A stretch of DNA of 64,000 nucleotides from Volucribacter amazonae (GCF_029783845.1 NZ_LWID01000001.1:186001-250000); one strand, 5' to 3'; shown: positions 34,926 to 44,255, counted from the stretch's first letter. Translations and numbers: made by a program. The notes: a model not told the origin generated them from the letters alone.

Positions 34926-34980
34926 TATCGTTCTAAGTTTAGGCTGGGGCTTTTTAAGGGGGTAAAGGAGCGTTATTGTT
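34926..34980 (-). repeat. Family B repeat, copy 2 (half, cut by the IS element)
   Basis: Complement reads AACGCTCCTTTACCCCCTTA through CCAGCCTAAACTTAGAACGA, then TA and the IS end. The rest of the element is absent. Confidence 0.8.
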
Positions 34981-35088
34981 ATTTTGTCGGTAAATTATTG
35001 ATAACAAATTATTTTTAACTTTTAGCTTTGTTCAAAAGTGCGGTCAATTTTTTAATTTTTTCCCAAAATAGAAATATTTCCGATCATT

Positions 35089-35362
35089 CCCCCTTAAAAA
35101 TTCCCTGTGTAAAACTTAGAACCATAGGCACATTTCTGCTGTCTGAGCCTTGCGGAGCAAGGCGAGTTCAGAAATGTGGCGTGATGGTTCAAGTTGAAAC
35201 ACAGGAGCAGAATTTTTCTAGGGGGTGCATTTCTTTGCTTACTTTCTTTGTGCAAGCAAAGAAAGTAAGTCGTCCCCTTTGTAAAAGGGGGCGAAACCCG
35301 TTAGCAAAAAGCAAAAACGGAGAAATAAAAGTAAAAAAACAATCTCAAAACCCACCGCACTT
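35089..35362 (+). repeat. Family B structured repeat, copy 3 (full)
   Basis: Hairpin I: CCCCCTTAAAAATT pairs with AATTTTTCTAGGGGG, CCTGTGT (35104-35110) with ACACAGG (35199-35205), GAACCAT with ATGGTTC, CACATTTCTG with CAGAAATGTG. Hairpin II: CTTACTTTCTTTG with CAAAGAAAGTAAG. Hairpin III: CCCCTTT with AAAGGGG. The element ends in an uptake signal (35354-35362). Stems differ from copies 1 and 4 but still pair. Confidence 0.85.
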
Positions 35363-35389
35363 AACCATTAAATCCGTTAAGAAAGCATA

Positions 35390-35420
35390 AAAAATAAGGG
35401 GCAATATAGCCCCTATTTTA
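35390..35420 (-). terminator. Terminator of pgi
   Basis: On the minus strand, AATAGGGGC-TATATT-GCCCCTTATTTTTTA, 23 bp beyond the pgi stop codon. Confidence 0.8.
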
Positions 35421-35442
35421 CAACCCTTTTAACACTTAAACA

Positions 35443-37089
35443 TTAACGCCATTGTTTAAATTGATTAATTAACCCATTGGTTGAACTATCATGACTAGTA
35501 ATTTTTTGGTTATTTTCTAGCTCAGGAAGAATACGATTAGCCAGTTGTTTACCTAGCTCCACGCCCCATTGGTCAAAGCTGTAAATATTGAAAATCACCC
35601 CTTGTACAAAAATTTTATGTTCATACATGGCAATTAATGCCCCTAAGGAAAATGGTGTGATTTTTTTCAATAAAATAGAATTGGTTGGTTTATTGCCCTT
35701 AAAGACTTTAAACGGCACAATCTCTTTTACTTCCGCTAATGGCTTGCCTGCATTAACAAATTCTTGTTCTACCTCTTGTTGGCTTTTACCAAAGGCAAGG
35801 GCTTCGGTTTGCGCAAAGAAATTGGATAACAATTTACTATGATGATCACCAATTGGGTTATGGCTTTGTGCTGGTGCAATAAAATCACAAGGAATTAAGG
35901 TTGTACCTTGATGAATAAGCTGATAGAACGCGTGTTGCCCATTAGTACCCGGTTCACCCCAAATAATCGGCCCTGTTTGATAATCTACTTCTTTGCCATC
36001 ACGTCCGACATATTTACCATTGGATTCCATATTGCCTTGTTGGAAATAAGCAGCAAAACGGTGTAAATACTGGTCATAAGGTAAAATTGCTTCTGTTTGA
36101 GCTCCTAAAAAATTGGTGTTCCATAAGCCCACTAAAGCTAATGTAGTTGGAATATTTTGTTCAACCGGGGTGTTGCGGAAATGTTTATCCATCGCATTAG
36201 CCCCTGCCAATAATTGTTCAAAATGGTCAAAACCAATGGATAAAGCAATGGATAAACCAATGGCTGACCATAAGGAATAACGACCGCCTACCCAATCCCA
36301 AAATTCAAACATATTGTCGGTATCAATACCAAATTTTTCCACTTCTTTGGCATTAGTAGAAAGCGCGGCAAAATGTTTGGCAATATGGGCTTCATCTTTA
36401 GCCGCATTTAATAACCATTCTCTTGCGGTATGGGCATTAGTCATGGTTTCTTGGGTGGTAAAGGTTTTGGACGCCACCAAAATTAATGTGGTTTCTGGAT
36501 TGACTTTTTTTAGGGTTTCTACAATATGTGTGCCGTCCACATTAGACACAAAGTGCATATTGAGGTGATTTTTGTAAGGGCGTAATGCTTCGGTAACCAT
36601 ATAAGGTCCTAAATCTGATCCGCCGATACCAATATTAATCACATCGGTAATGGCTTTGCCAGTATAACCTTTCCATTCTCCATCAATAATACGTTGGCAG
36701 AAAGATTTCATTTTTGCCAATACAGCATTCACTTCTGGCATCACGTCTTTACCGTCCACCATTACTGGCGAGTTATCACGATTACGCAAAGCGGTATGTA
36801 ACACCGCACGATTTTCGGTACGATTGATTTTTTCGCCATTAAACATTGCTTCAATAGCTTGTGGCAAGGCACATTCTTGGGCTAATTGACGCAATAATTT
36901 TAGCGTATCTTGGTTGATTTTATTTTTTGAGAAATCCACTAAAATTTCATCATTAAAATTTAATGAATATTGTTCAAAACGATCATTTTGCAAAGCAAAA
37001 AGTTGTTGAATTGTTACCGCACTTTGTTCAGCATTATGCTGTTCTAAGGCTTTCCAAGCGTTAGTTTGAGTTGGATTAATATTTTGCAT
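35443..37089 (-). CDS. pgi: Glucose-6-phosphate isomerase
   Basis: 548 residues, full length for the bacterial enzyme. Family motifs: NIGIGGSDLGPYMVTEAL, FWDWVGGRYSLWSAIGLS and GEPGTNGQHAFYQLIHQGT. It interconverts glucose 6-phosphate and fructose 6-phosphate in the cytosol. Gene order dnaB-alr-pgi on the minus strand is conserved in the family. An AAGGAAA ribosome site lies before the ATG. Confidence 0.97.
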   Translation of the reverse strand: MQNINPTQTNAWKALEQHNAEQSAVTIQQLFALQNDRFEQYSLNFNDEILVDFSKNKINQDTLKLLRQLAQECALPQAIEAMFNGEKINRTENRAVLHTALRNRDNSPVMVDGKDVMPEVNAVLAKMKSFCQRIIDGEWKGYTGKAITDVINIGIGGSDLGPYMVTEALRPYKNHLNMHFVSNVDGTHIVETLKKVNPETTLILVASKTFTTQETMTNAHTAREWLLNAAKDEAHIAKHFAALSTNAKEVEKFGIDTDNMFEFWDWVGGRYSLWSAIGLSIALSIGFDHFEQLLAGANAMDKHFRNTPVEQNIPTTLALVGLWNTNFLGAQTEAILPYDQYLHRFAAYFQQGNMESNGKYVGRDGKEVDYQTGPIIWGEPGTNGQHAFYQLIHQGTTLIPCDFIAPAQSHNPIGDHHSKLLSNFFAQTEALAFGKSQQEVEQEFVNAGKPLAEVKEIVPFKVFKGNKPTNSILLKKITPFSLGALIAMYEHKIFVQGVIFNIYSFDQWGVELGKQLANRILPELENNQKITSHDSSTNGLINQFKQWR

Positions 37090-37109
37090 AATATTTCCTT
37101 TTATTAAAT

Positions 37110-38186
37110 TTAATCAATGTATTCGGTGATGACCCGTGGGGTTAATTTTGTAATTAATTCATAACTTAGTAAACCCGTTTGCCGAGCAATTTCTTCAATC
37201 GGTAATTCCTTACCCCATAAAATTACTTCATCGCCCACCTTATCTTGACAGCCTTGCCCTAAATCCACCGTAAGCATATCCATAGAAACACGTCCAACAA
37301 TCGGCACTAAGCGTCCATTTAAATAAACAGGTGTTCCCATCGGAATATTTCTTGGGTAACCATCACCATAACCAATGGCAACCACACCAATTTGGGTATC
37401 TTGTGGGCTAATCCAACTACCGCCATAGCCCACTGGCTCGCCTTTTTTATGGCTACGCACTGCAATCAATGATGAAGTTAAGGTCATCACTGGCTTTAAA
37501 TCATATTGTTGTCCCACAATATCATTCGGCGAAATGCCATACATAATAATACCCGGTCTAATCCATTCTAAATGGGATTGTTGCCAAAATAAAATGCCCC
37601 CTGAGGCGGCAATGCTACGTTCTTGTTCTTTCCCTTGCGTTACCGATAAAAAACGATCAAGTTGACGTTGGGTATAATCAGATTGTAATTCATCTGCCCG
37701 GCTAAAATGGCTAATAAAACCAATTTGAGGTAGCACATTTTTGCAATTTTTTAAGCGTTGATAAAAATGCTCCACTTGTTCCAAATGCACACCCAAACGG
37801 TGCATTCCTGTATCAATTTTTAGCCAAACTTTAATGGGGTTAGGTAACGTACTTTGTTCTAAGGCTTGCATTTGCTCTTCGCAATGCACGATAGTTTGTA
37901 AATTATTGACCGCCAAAATGGCAAGATCCTTGGCGGAAAAAAAACCTTCTAACAACACAATAGGTTTAATAATACCATTGGAACGTAAGGCGAGTGCTTC
38001 TTCTAAGCGTGCCACGCCAAAACAATCAACCAAAGGGGCTAATGTTGAAGACACAAAAACCACACCATGTCCATAAGCATTGGCTTTGACCACCGCAATA
38101 ATCTTGCTCTTTGGTGCTTTATGGCGGATAACTTGGATATTATGCTTTAAGGCTGACGAACTAATTTTAGCTGTTGCTGGTTTCAT
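37110..38186 (-). CDS. alr: Alanine racemase
   Basis: 358 residues. The PLP lysine lies in AVVKANAYGHG; KIDTGMHRLGV and the C-terminal SMDMLTVDLG are typical; the catalytic Tyr is in GYGGSWI. It makes D-alanine for peptidoglycan. It starts 8 bp after dnaB ends. Confidence 0.96.
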   Translation of the reverse strand: MKPATAKISSSALKHNIQVIRHKAPKSKIIAVVKANAYGHGVVFVSSTLAPLVDCFGVARLEEALALRSNGIIKPIVLLEGFFSAKDLAILAVNNLQTIVHCEEQMQALEQSTLPNPIKVWLKIDTGMHRLGVHLEQVEHFYQRLKNCKNVLPQIGFISHFSRADELQSDYTQRQLDRFLSVTQGKEQERSIAASGGILFWQQSHLEWIRPGIIMYGISPNDIVGQQYDLKPVMTLTSSLIAVRSHKKGEPVGYGGSWISPQDTQIGVVAIGYGDGYPRNIPMGTPVYLNGRLVPIVGRVSMDMLTVDLGQGCQDKVGDEVILWGKELPIEEIARQTGLLSYELITKLTPRVITEYID

Positions 38187-38194
38187 AAAAATCT

Positions 38195-39586
38195 TTAATA
38201 CTCATCACTATAAGCCTCGCCAGCATAATCGGTAAATTTAGAATATTGCCCTAAGAAGGTTAAACGCACTTTACCAATAGGCCCATTCCGCTGTTTTCCG
38301 ATAATAATTTCGGCGATGCCTTTGTTCTCTGAGGTTTCATTATAAACCTCATCACGATATACAAACATAATTAAATCCGCATCTTGCTCAATAGATCCTG
38401 ATTCACGCAAATCAGAATTTACAGGACGTTTGTCTTGTCGATCATCTAAACGGCGGTTTAACTGTGCTAATGCCACTACAGGAATATTTAATTCTTTGGC
38501 TAAGGCTTTTAAAGAACGAGAAATCTCGGCAATTTCTAAGGTTCGGTTATTAGAAAAGCCCGGGGCTCGCATTAATTGCAAATAGTCCACCATAATTAGG
38601 CTTAAACCACCATGATCACGATACACTCGTCTTGCTCTTGAACGTAACTCTGTTGGTGTTAATCCCGGAGTATCATCAATATACATATTGGGCTTATTAT
38701 TAAGCATTTCTGTGGTACTGGCTAATCTCGCCCATTCTTCATCATCAGTAATACGTCCTGTACGGATTTTAGTTTGATCCACGCGAGAAAGACTGGCGAG
38801 CATACGCATCATAATTTGTTCTGCGGGCATTTCTAAACTAAATACTAACACAGGCTTATCGCTTAACATTGCCGCATTTTCACATAAATTCATGGCAAAA
38901 GTGGTTTTTCCCATAGAAGGGCGAGCAGCAATAATAATCAAATCTGAGGGTTGTAAGCCCGCAGTTTTCCGATCCAAATCACGAAAGCCTGTACTCACAC
39001 CTGTTACCCCATCATGATCTTTCATTTTACCCAGCATTTCCACCTTATTAATGGTATCTTCCAAAATGCCAAGAATATTTTGTGGTCCTTCATTCTTATT
39101 AGCTCGGCGTTCTGCAATAGCAAAAACATCACGTTCTGCTTTGTCCAAAACTTCGCGAATATCTTCGCCTTTATATTGATAACCGCTTTTAGCAATGCTA
39201 TGTCCTGTGGCAATTAGCTCTCTTAACACTGCTTTTTCTCGCACAATTTCCGCATAAGCCACAATATTTGCTGCACTTGGGGTATTTTTAGATAACTCTG
39301 CTAAATAGGCAAATCCCCCCACATCTTGCAAAATACCTTGGTCTTTTAATGCTTGTTCTAAGGTAATTAAATCAACAGGTTTTTGTGCTCGCATTAAATT
39401 TTCCATTTGTTGGAAAATCGCCCGATGAGCGCTATGATAAAAATCTTCCGCCACAAGATGATCGGTAATATTATCCCATTCATTATTGGCTAATAAAATA
39501 CCACCAAGCACACCTTGCTCCGCCTCCAAAGAATGGGGCGATATTGCTTCTTGTTCTATGCTATTGGTTGTTTTTTGTTGTGCCAT
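38195..39586 (-). CDS. dnaB: Replicative DNA helicase DnaB
   Basis: 463 residues. The N-terminal domain (SLEAEQGVLGGILL) is followed by the RecA-like helicase: Walker A ARPSMGKTTFAMN, Walker B LIMVDYLQLM, and an arginine finger/sensor region in ALAQLNRRLDDRQDKRP. No intein. A hexameric helicase that unwinds DNA ahead of the replisome. Confidence 0.97.
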   Translation of the reverse strand: MAQQKTTNSIEQEAISPHSLEAEQGVLGGILLANNEWDNITDHLVAEDFYHSAHRAIFQQMENLMRAQKPVDLITLEQALKDQGILQDVGGFAYLAELSKNTPSAANIVAYAEIVREKAVLRELIATGHSIAKSGYQYKGEDIREVLDKAERDVFAIAERRANKNEGPQNILGILEDTINKVEMLGKMKDHDGVTGVSTGFRDLDRKTAGLQPSDLIIIAARPSMGKTTFAMNLCENAAMLSDKPVLVFSLEMPAEQIMMRMLASLSRVDQTKIRTGRITDDEEWARLASTTEMLNNKPNMYIDDTPGLTPTELRSRARRVYRDHGGLSLIMVDYLQLMRAPGFSNNRTLEIAEISRSLKALAKELNIPVVALAQLNRRLDDRQDKRPVNSDLRESGSIEQDADLIMFVYRDEVYNETSENKGIAEIIIGKQRNGPIGKVRLTFLGQYSKFTDYAGEAYSDEY

Positions 39587-39719
39587 AATAAGTATGTCTA
39601 TCTGTCAAATTGAAAGGCTATATAATAGCAAATTCAAGCAAGATTGAAATGTGAAAAGTGCGGTGGATTTTGAAAAAATTTTTGCATATATAAGGGCATA
39701 ATCCTATGCCCTTTATCAT

Positions 39720-39788
39720 TATAGTCGTTCCTCTTTAAAGTAATACAGCATTGGTATGCCTTGCCTTATTTTAAATTGAAAGACGATA
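39720..39788. repeat. Family A repeat, short form (copy 3)
   Basis: TATAGTCGTTCCTCTTTAAA to TTTAAATTGAAAGACGATA, 69 bp, with the central hairpin arms shortened. It ends six bases before the aroG stop codon. Confidence 0.75.
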
Positions 39789-39794
39789 TCTTAA

Positions 39795-40889
39795 TTACCC
39801 CTTATGCTGGCGACGAGCAACCACAGCGTCAGACAAGGCTTTTAAGACTTGTTCAGTATCTTCCCAACCGATACAAGCATCGGTAATACTTTGTCCATAA
39901 GTAAGCTTATCTGCTTGTCCTTCAATTAAATCTTGGCGACCTTCTACTAAATTACTTTCAATCATTACCCCAAAGATTTGGTTTGAGCCTTGTGCAATTT
40001 GTTCAACCACATCAGCACAAACCTCTAATTGTTTCTTAAATTGTTTATTACTGTTCGCATGGCTAAAATCCACCATAACATGGGGAATACGCCCTGATTT
40101 TTCAATGTCAGCACAAACGGCACTTACATCTTCTTTACTGTAATTTGGACCTTTATCGCCACCACGTAAAATAATATGGCAATCTTTATTTCCTTTGGTA
40201 CTCACAATGGCAGAATGTCCAAATTTGGTAACGGATAAGAAATGGTGTGGCGATTCTGCTGACCCCATAGCGTCAAGGGCAATGCGTACCCCACCATTCG
40301 TTCCATTTTTAAAGCCTACCGCACAAGATAAACCTGAGGCTAATTCACGATGCACCTGCGATTCGGTAGTTCTTGCCCCAATTGCTCCCCAGCTCATAAA
40401 GTCAGCCACATATTGTGGAGTAATCATATCCAAAAATTCCCCTGCGGTAGGCACAGTTAATTCATTAATATCCAACAAGAGTTTGCGTGCCATACGCAAC
40501 CCATCGTTTAACGCATAGCTACCATCTAAATGAGGATCATTAATCAAGCCCTTCCAACCTACAGTAGTACGAGGTTTTTCAAAATAAACACGCATAACAA
40601 TTTGTAAATTATCAGCATATTGTTCACGCATTTTTAATAAACGTTGTGCATAATCCAAAGCTGCTTTAGGATCATGAATAGAACAAGGACCAATAACCAC
40701 TAATAAACGATCATCTTTACGATGAATAATATCGTGGATTTCTTTACGTGCTTCTTTTACCGTATTAGCGGCGACTTTTGTGGCAGGATAACGTTCAATT
40801 AATGCCACTGGCGGAAGAACTTGATCAACACGTTCAATGCGGGTATCATCATTTTCAATTAAAAGATCATTATTATGCTTTTCGGTCAT
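39795..40889 (-). CDS. aroG: 3-deoxy-7-phosphoheptulonate synthase, AroG type
   Basis: Same reaction as the enzyme at 11-1072 but of the AroG subtype: PPVALIERYPATKVAANTV, LDINELTVPTAGEFLDMITP and DFSHANSNKQFKKQLEVCAD. 364 residues from the ATG at 40889, which has GAGG nine bases upstream; the open frame reaches 40901. A TrpR-type operator lies upstream. In E. coli AroG is phenylalanine-inhibited; the expected feedback here is not visible from sequence. Confidence 0.95.
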   Translation of the reverse strand: MTEKHNNDLLIENDDTRIERVDQVLPPVALIERYPATKVAANTVKEARKEIHDIIHRKDDRLLVVIGPCSIHDPKAALDYAQRLLKMREQYADNLQIVMRVYFEKPRTTVGWKGLINDPHLDGSYALNDGLRMARKLLLDINELTVPTAGEFLDMITPQYVADFMSWGAIGARTTESQVHRELASGLSCAVGFKNGTNGGVRIALDAMGSAESPHHFLSVTKFGHSAIVSTKGNKDCHIILRGGDKGPNYSKEDVSAVCADIEKSGRIPHVMVDFSHANSNKQFKKQLEVCADVVEQIAQGSNQIFGVMIESNLVEGRQDLIEGQADKLTYGQSITDACIGWEDTEQVLKALSDAVVARRQHKG

Positions 40890-40954
40890 ACTACGCCTCA
40901 TTTTTGTTATGCTATGATAAGAATTAAAATTTGTCCTAATCTAACACTTATTAC

Positions 40955-40974
40955 TGTACTAGTAAACTAGTTTA
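40955..40974 (-). promoter_or_regulatory. TrpR-type operator upstream of aroG
   Basis: GTACTAGTAAACTAGT at 40956-40971 closely matches the trp operator core (GTACTAGTTAACTAGTAC in the consensus). On the minus strand TTTACT, a 17-bp spacer and TAGATT overlap it as a plausible promoter. Confidence 0.75.
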
Positions 40975-40994
40975 TGTTTAAATTTGATTTTTTG

Positions 40995-42248
40995 TTAATG
41001 ACTGCTTAATACTTGAGCAGGTTGTAATTTAGCCGCCCGATTAGCAGGATAAATACTAGCAAGCAAACTTAAAATTAATGCGGAACTAAAAACCAGTACA
41101 ACATCTTGCCAATGTAACTCACTGGGTAAGAAATCCACAAAATAAATACCATCTGATAATAATTTATGTCCTAATAAAAACTCTATTCCTTTAATTAGTT
41201 CGGTTAATTTCAGGGATAATCCAATACCTAATACAATGCCAATCAAACAACCTTTCATTCCAGCCTGCAAACCATACCAAATAAAAATGCGTTTAATAAA
41301 AGCATTATTTGCCCCTAAGGTTCGCATAATGGCAATGTCGGATTGCTTATCTTTTACCGCCATAATTAAGGTAGAAACAATATTAAAGCAAGCTACGCCC
41401 ACAACCAATACCATGGCAATATACATTACCATACGAATCAAACGAATATCTCGATACATATAACCAAATTTACTGATCCAGCTTTGTGCGGTTAAGGTTT
41501 GTGGATAATTAGCGAGCAGAGAATAATCTAATTGTTGTACAGCAAAAGGCTGTTGGACTGCAAATTCTACCCCGCTCACTTGATCGGATTGATAACCTAA
41601 TAATTTTTGTGCCTGTGCCAACGGCATTAGGGCATAACTATGATCTAATTGCCCATCTAAACGTAAAATGCCAGCCACTTGAATACGTTGTCTTAAAGGT
41701 TGACTAAGCTGTGTACCCGTCTGTTGTTGCGAAATCAATAAGCTGACCCAATCCCCTGCCTTGACACCTAAATCCTGAGCAATACCATAGCCCAAAATAA
41801 GTCCACTATTAGCATTAAAATTCTGCCATGCGTTATCAAGTACAAAATGCCCTAAAGCACTCACTTGGTCAAGCTGTTGTTTATCAACACCTTTCACTTG
41901 TACCACTTTTAACTTTGCCCCATTTTCCACTAAAGCAGTAAAGCTCACAAAGGGGGAAACCGCTTTAATCTGTGGCGATTGTTGTAATAATTCCACTAAA
42001 TTTTGATAATGGTACAAACGATCATTATCTCCCTCGGAGTTATAAGGCAATATTTCCACATGGGGAACAACCGCTAAAATACGCTGATTTAGCTCTCGTT
42101 CAAAACCATTCATTGCACTTAAACCTAAAATTAACACTGCTACCCCAAGGGCAATACCAATGGTGGAAAAAGCAGAAATCAAAGATACTAAGCGATTTTT
42201 TTGTCGCCCTCGTTGATAACGCCAACTAATAAAAAATGCTGTATTCAT
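40995..42248 (-). CDS. lolE: Lipoprotein-releasing system permease LolE
   Basis: 417 residues from the ATG at 42248 (MNTAFFISWRYQRGR), preceded by AGGAAA; the open frame to 42293 runs into a repeat. Four membrane helices surround a large periplasmic domain. SAFSTIGIALGVAVLILGLS, SAMNGFEREL and FLPSELHWQDVV match E. coli LolE. With LolC and LolD it extracts mature lipoproteins from the inner membrane for LolA. It is the last gene of lolC-lolD-lolE. Confidence 0.94.
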   Translation of the reverse strand: MNTAFFISWRYQRGRQKNRLVSLISAFSTIGIALGVAVLILGLSAMNGFERELNQRILAVVPHVEILPYNSEGDNDRLYHYQNLVELLQQSPQIKAVSPFVSFTALVENGAKLKVVQVKGVDKQQLDQVSALGHFVLDNAWQNFNANSGLILGYGIAQDLGVKAGDWVSLLISQQQTGTQLSQPLRQRIQVAGILRLDGQLDHSYALMPLAQAQKLLGYQSDQVSGVEFAVQQPFAVQQLDYSLLANYPQTLTAQSWISKFGYMYRDIRLIRMVMYIAMVLVVGVACFNIVSTLIMAVKDKQSDIAIMRTLGANNAFIKRIFIWYGLQAGMKGCLIGIVLGIGLSLKLTELIKGIEFLLGHKLLSDGIYFVDFLPSELHWQDVVLVFSSALILSLLASIYPANRAAKLQPAQVLSSH

Positions 42249-42265
42249 AAAAATTTTCCTATTTG

Positions 42266-42370
42266 GTAGCCGTTTCAATTTAAAATAAGACAAGGCGGCA
42301 CGCTGAAAGCAGTACAGAGAGTACGGCGAGGCGTGCCAACACAGTATTATTTTAAAGTGGAACGGTTATA
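42266..42370. repeat. Family A repeat, copy 4, overlapping the lolD 3' end
   Basis: GTAGCCGTTTCAATTTAAAA at one end, TTTAAAGTGGAACGGTTATA at the other; centre GGCACGC...GCGTGCC, which keeps pairing with a G-C change relative to copy 1. The last seven codons and stop of lolD lie inside it. It separates lolD from lolE. Confidence 0.85.
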
Positions 42371-43081
42371 CACCGCACTTTCAGGTTGTAACACGCCATC
42401 TTGCATCACCAAACGGCGGTTTAATTTTTGTGCCAACTGTAAATCATGGGTTACCAATAAAAAACCGATATTTTGTTGTTGATTAAGCTGTTGAATTAAT
42501 TCAAAAATACTTTCCGTAGTGGCACGATCCAGATTGCCTGTGGGTTCATCAGCTAACACTAAAGCAGGATTATTGACCAAAGCTCGTGCAATAGCAACCC
42601 GTTGACGCTCGCCACCTGATAAAGCTGCGGGACGATGATCTATGCGATGCTTTAATCCTACCGAAATCAACATTTGTTCCGCTCGTTGCTCTGCCTCCGT
42701 TTTATTCATTTTTCCAATGAATAAAGGCATCATCACATTTTCTAAAGCATTAAAATCTGCCATAAGATGATGAAATTGATAGACAAAACCTAAATATTGA
42801 TTGCGTAATTTAGCTAACTTACTTTCGGATAATGCCGATAAATTTTGTCCATTAATTGCCACTTCGCCTGCGCTGGGCTTATCTAATCCACCTAATAAAT
42901 GCAATAAAGTGGACTTTCCTGAACCAGAACTTCCGACTATCGCCACCAACTCGCCCGCCTGCATAGAGAAACTCACATTTTTTAAGACTTGCGTTTGTTT
43001 ATCGCCTTCAAGATAGGATTTTGATAATTGATGACAAGTTAAAAGTGCGGTGGATTTTTCATGTATTTTTGCATTATTCAT
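42347..43081 (-). CDS. lolD: Lipoprotein-releasing system ATPase LolD
   Basis: About 244 residues from the ATG at 43081 (MNNAKIHEKS), overlapping the lolC stop; the longer frame to 43177 needs a TTG inside lolC. Walker A GSSGSGKSTLLHLLGGLD, signature LSGGERQRVAIARALV, Walker B LVLADEPTGNLD. The C terminus VYNRSTLK-stop is encoded by a family A repeat, so the original end of the protein has been replaced or trimmed. Confidence 0.95.
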   Translation of the reverse strand: MNNAKIHEKSTALLTCHQLSKSYLEGDKQTQVLKNVSFSMQAGELVAIVGSSGSGKSTLLHLLGGLDKPSAGEVAINGQNLSALSESKLAKLRNQYLGFVYQFHHLMADFNALENVMMPLFIGKMNKTEAEQRAEQMLISVGLKHRIDHRPAALSGGERQRVAIARALVNNPALVLADEPTGNLDRATTESIFELIQQLNQQQNIGFLLVTHDLQLAQKLNRRLVMQDGVLQPESAVYNRSTLK

Positions 43082-44255
43082 AACGTAGTGCCTCTGCAGG
43101 TTCAATTTTAGACGCTCGATAAGCAGGATAAATCGTAGATAAAAGGGATAATAAGAGGGAAAATAAAAAGATCCCAATGATTTGTGGATAATGAATTAAA
43201 GTTGGCAAATGGATAATATCTTGATTAAACCATTGTAAAATATCTGCAAGGTTTATACTGATAACTACGCCTAATAATGTACCAATCAAGCTCCCTACTA
43301 AGCCGACGAACATACCTTGATAAATAAAAATATGGCGTACTTGTGCTTTTGTGATCCCCTGCGTTTGTAAAATGGCAACTTCCCCCTGTTTATCCATTAC
43401 CATTAAACTCAAAGAAGTAACAATATTAGACACCGCCACAATAATAATTAGGCTAATTAATAACCCCATCATATTTTTTTCCATACGTACCGCTTGGAAA
43501 AATTCGCCTTTTTGGGATCGCCAATCGCTAATATGCCAATCTTGAGCAATAAGTTCTGGTAATTTAACAATATCAAAGGGATCAGATAAGAAAAGACGAT
43601 AACCTTGAAATTGCTCATTAGAAAGTCGCATTAAACGCCCAATATCCGCTAAATTGGTAAACACTTGATAACTTGAAACATCAGCGTTGGAATAATAAAT
43701 CTGGCTAACCGTGAATAAACGTTGAGTTGGCACACGCCCTAAAGGGGTATATTGGCTATTTTCCGTTAGCATTACACGCACTTTATCGCCAACATTCAAC
43801 TGGAGTTGCTGGGCTAATCTTGAACCTATCATAATATTAAATTGCCCAGCGGGTAACCAATGGTCAAAATCTTGGGCGGGAAGATTCGCCAATAATGGAT
43901 CATCACTAAATGCTCGAATACCAATGACTAAGCCTGCACTCACGCTATGATGACTTTGTAAAATCGCATTCGTCTGATTAATGGGGATTGCTTTCTCTAC
44001 ACTATTGGGTAATTCTAGTGGCTGCTCATCGTAGCGAACATAACCTTGTGGAGGGGTCAAAATCGCATGGGGAATATTCGCCAATACCTGTTGTTTTTGC
44101 TGACGTTCTAAGCCATTCATAATTGCCAGCACAATAATTAATGCCATCACACCTAACATAATACCAACACTGGCAAGGTAAGTAACTAAACGCCCAAAAC
44201 GTTCCGCACTTTTCGCACGCCAATAACGTAAAGCAATATACAAAGAAATATTCAA
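43074..44255 (-). CDS. lolC: Lipoprotein-releasing system permease LolC
   Basis: About 393 residues. A TTG at 44255 with AGGAT eight bases upstream gives NISLYIALRYWRAK, aligned with the E. coli LolC start; a TTG at 44273 is the alternative. RLVTYLASVGIMLGVMALII, SDWRSQKGEFFQAVRMEKNM and VMDKQGEVAILQTQG are LolC-specific. It forms the LolCDE complex with its two neighbours and is the first gene of the operon. Confidence 0.93.
   Translation of the reverse strand: MNISLYIALRYWRAKSAERFGRLVTYLASVGIMLGVMALIIVLAIMNGLERQQKQQVLANIPHAILTPPQGYVRYDEQPLELPNSVEKAIPINQTNAILQSHHSVSAGLVIGIRAFSDDPLLANLPAQDFDHWLPAGQFNIMIGSRLAQQLQLNVGDKVRVMLTENSQYTPLGRVPTQRLFTVSQIYYSNADVSSYQVFTNLADIGRLMRLSNEQFQGYRLFLSDPFDIVKLPELIAQDWHISDWRSQKGEFFQAVRMEKNMMGLLISLIIIVAVSNIVTSLSLMVMDKQGEVAILQTQGITKAQVRHIFIYQGMFVGLVGSLIGTLLGVVISINLADILQWFNQDIIHLPTLIHYPQIIGIFLFSLLLSLLSTIYPAYRASKIEPAEALRYE

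Noticed and set aside
35028..35390. 120-aa ORF (MFKSAVNFLIFSQNRNISDH)
   Set aside because: It covers a family B repeat; its sequence follows the hairpins, and the frame is not kept in the other copies.
42249..42293. Longer N terminus of lolE (MSYFKLKRLPNRKIF)
   Set aside because: It is encoded by the family A repeat; the ATG at 42248 has a ribosome site and matches the usual start.
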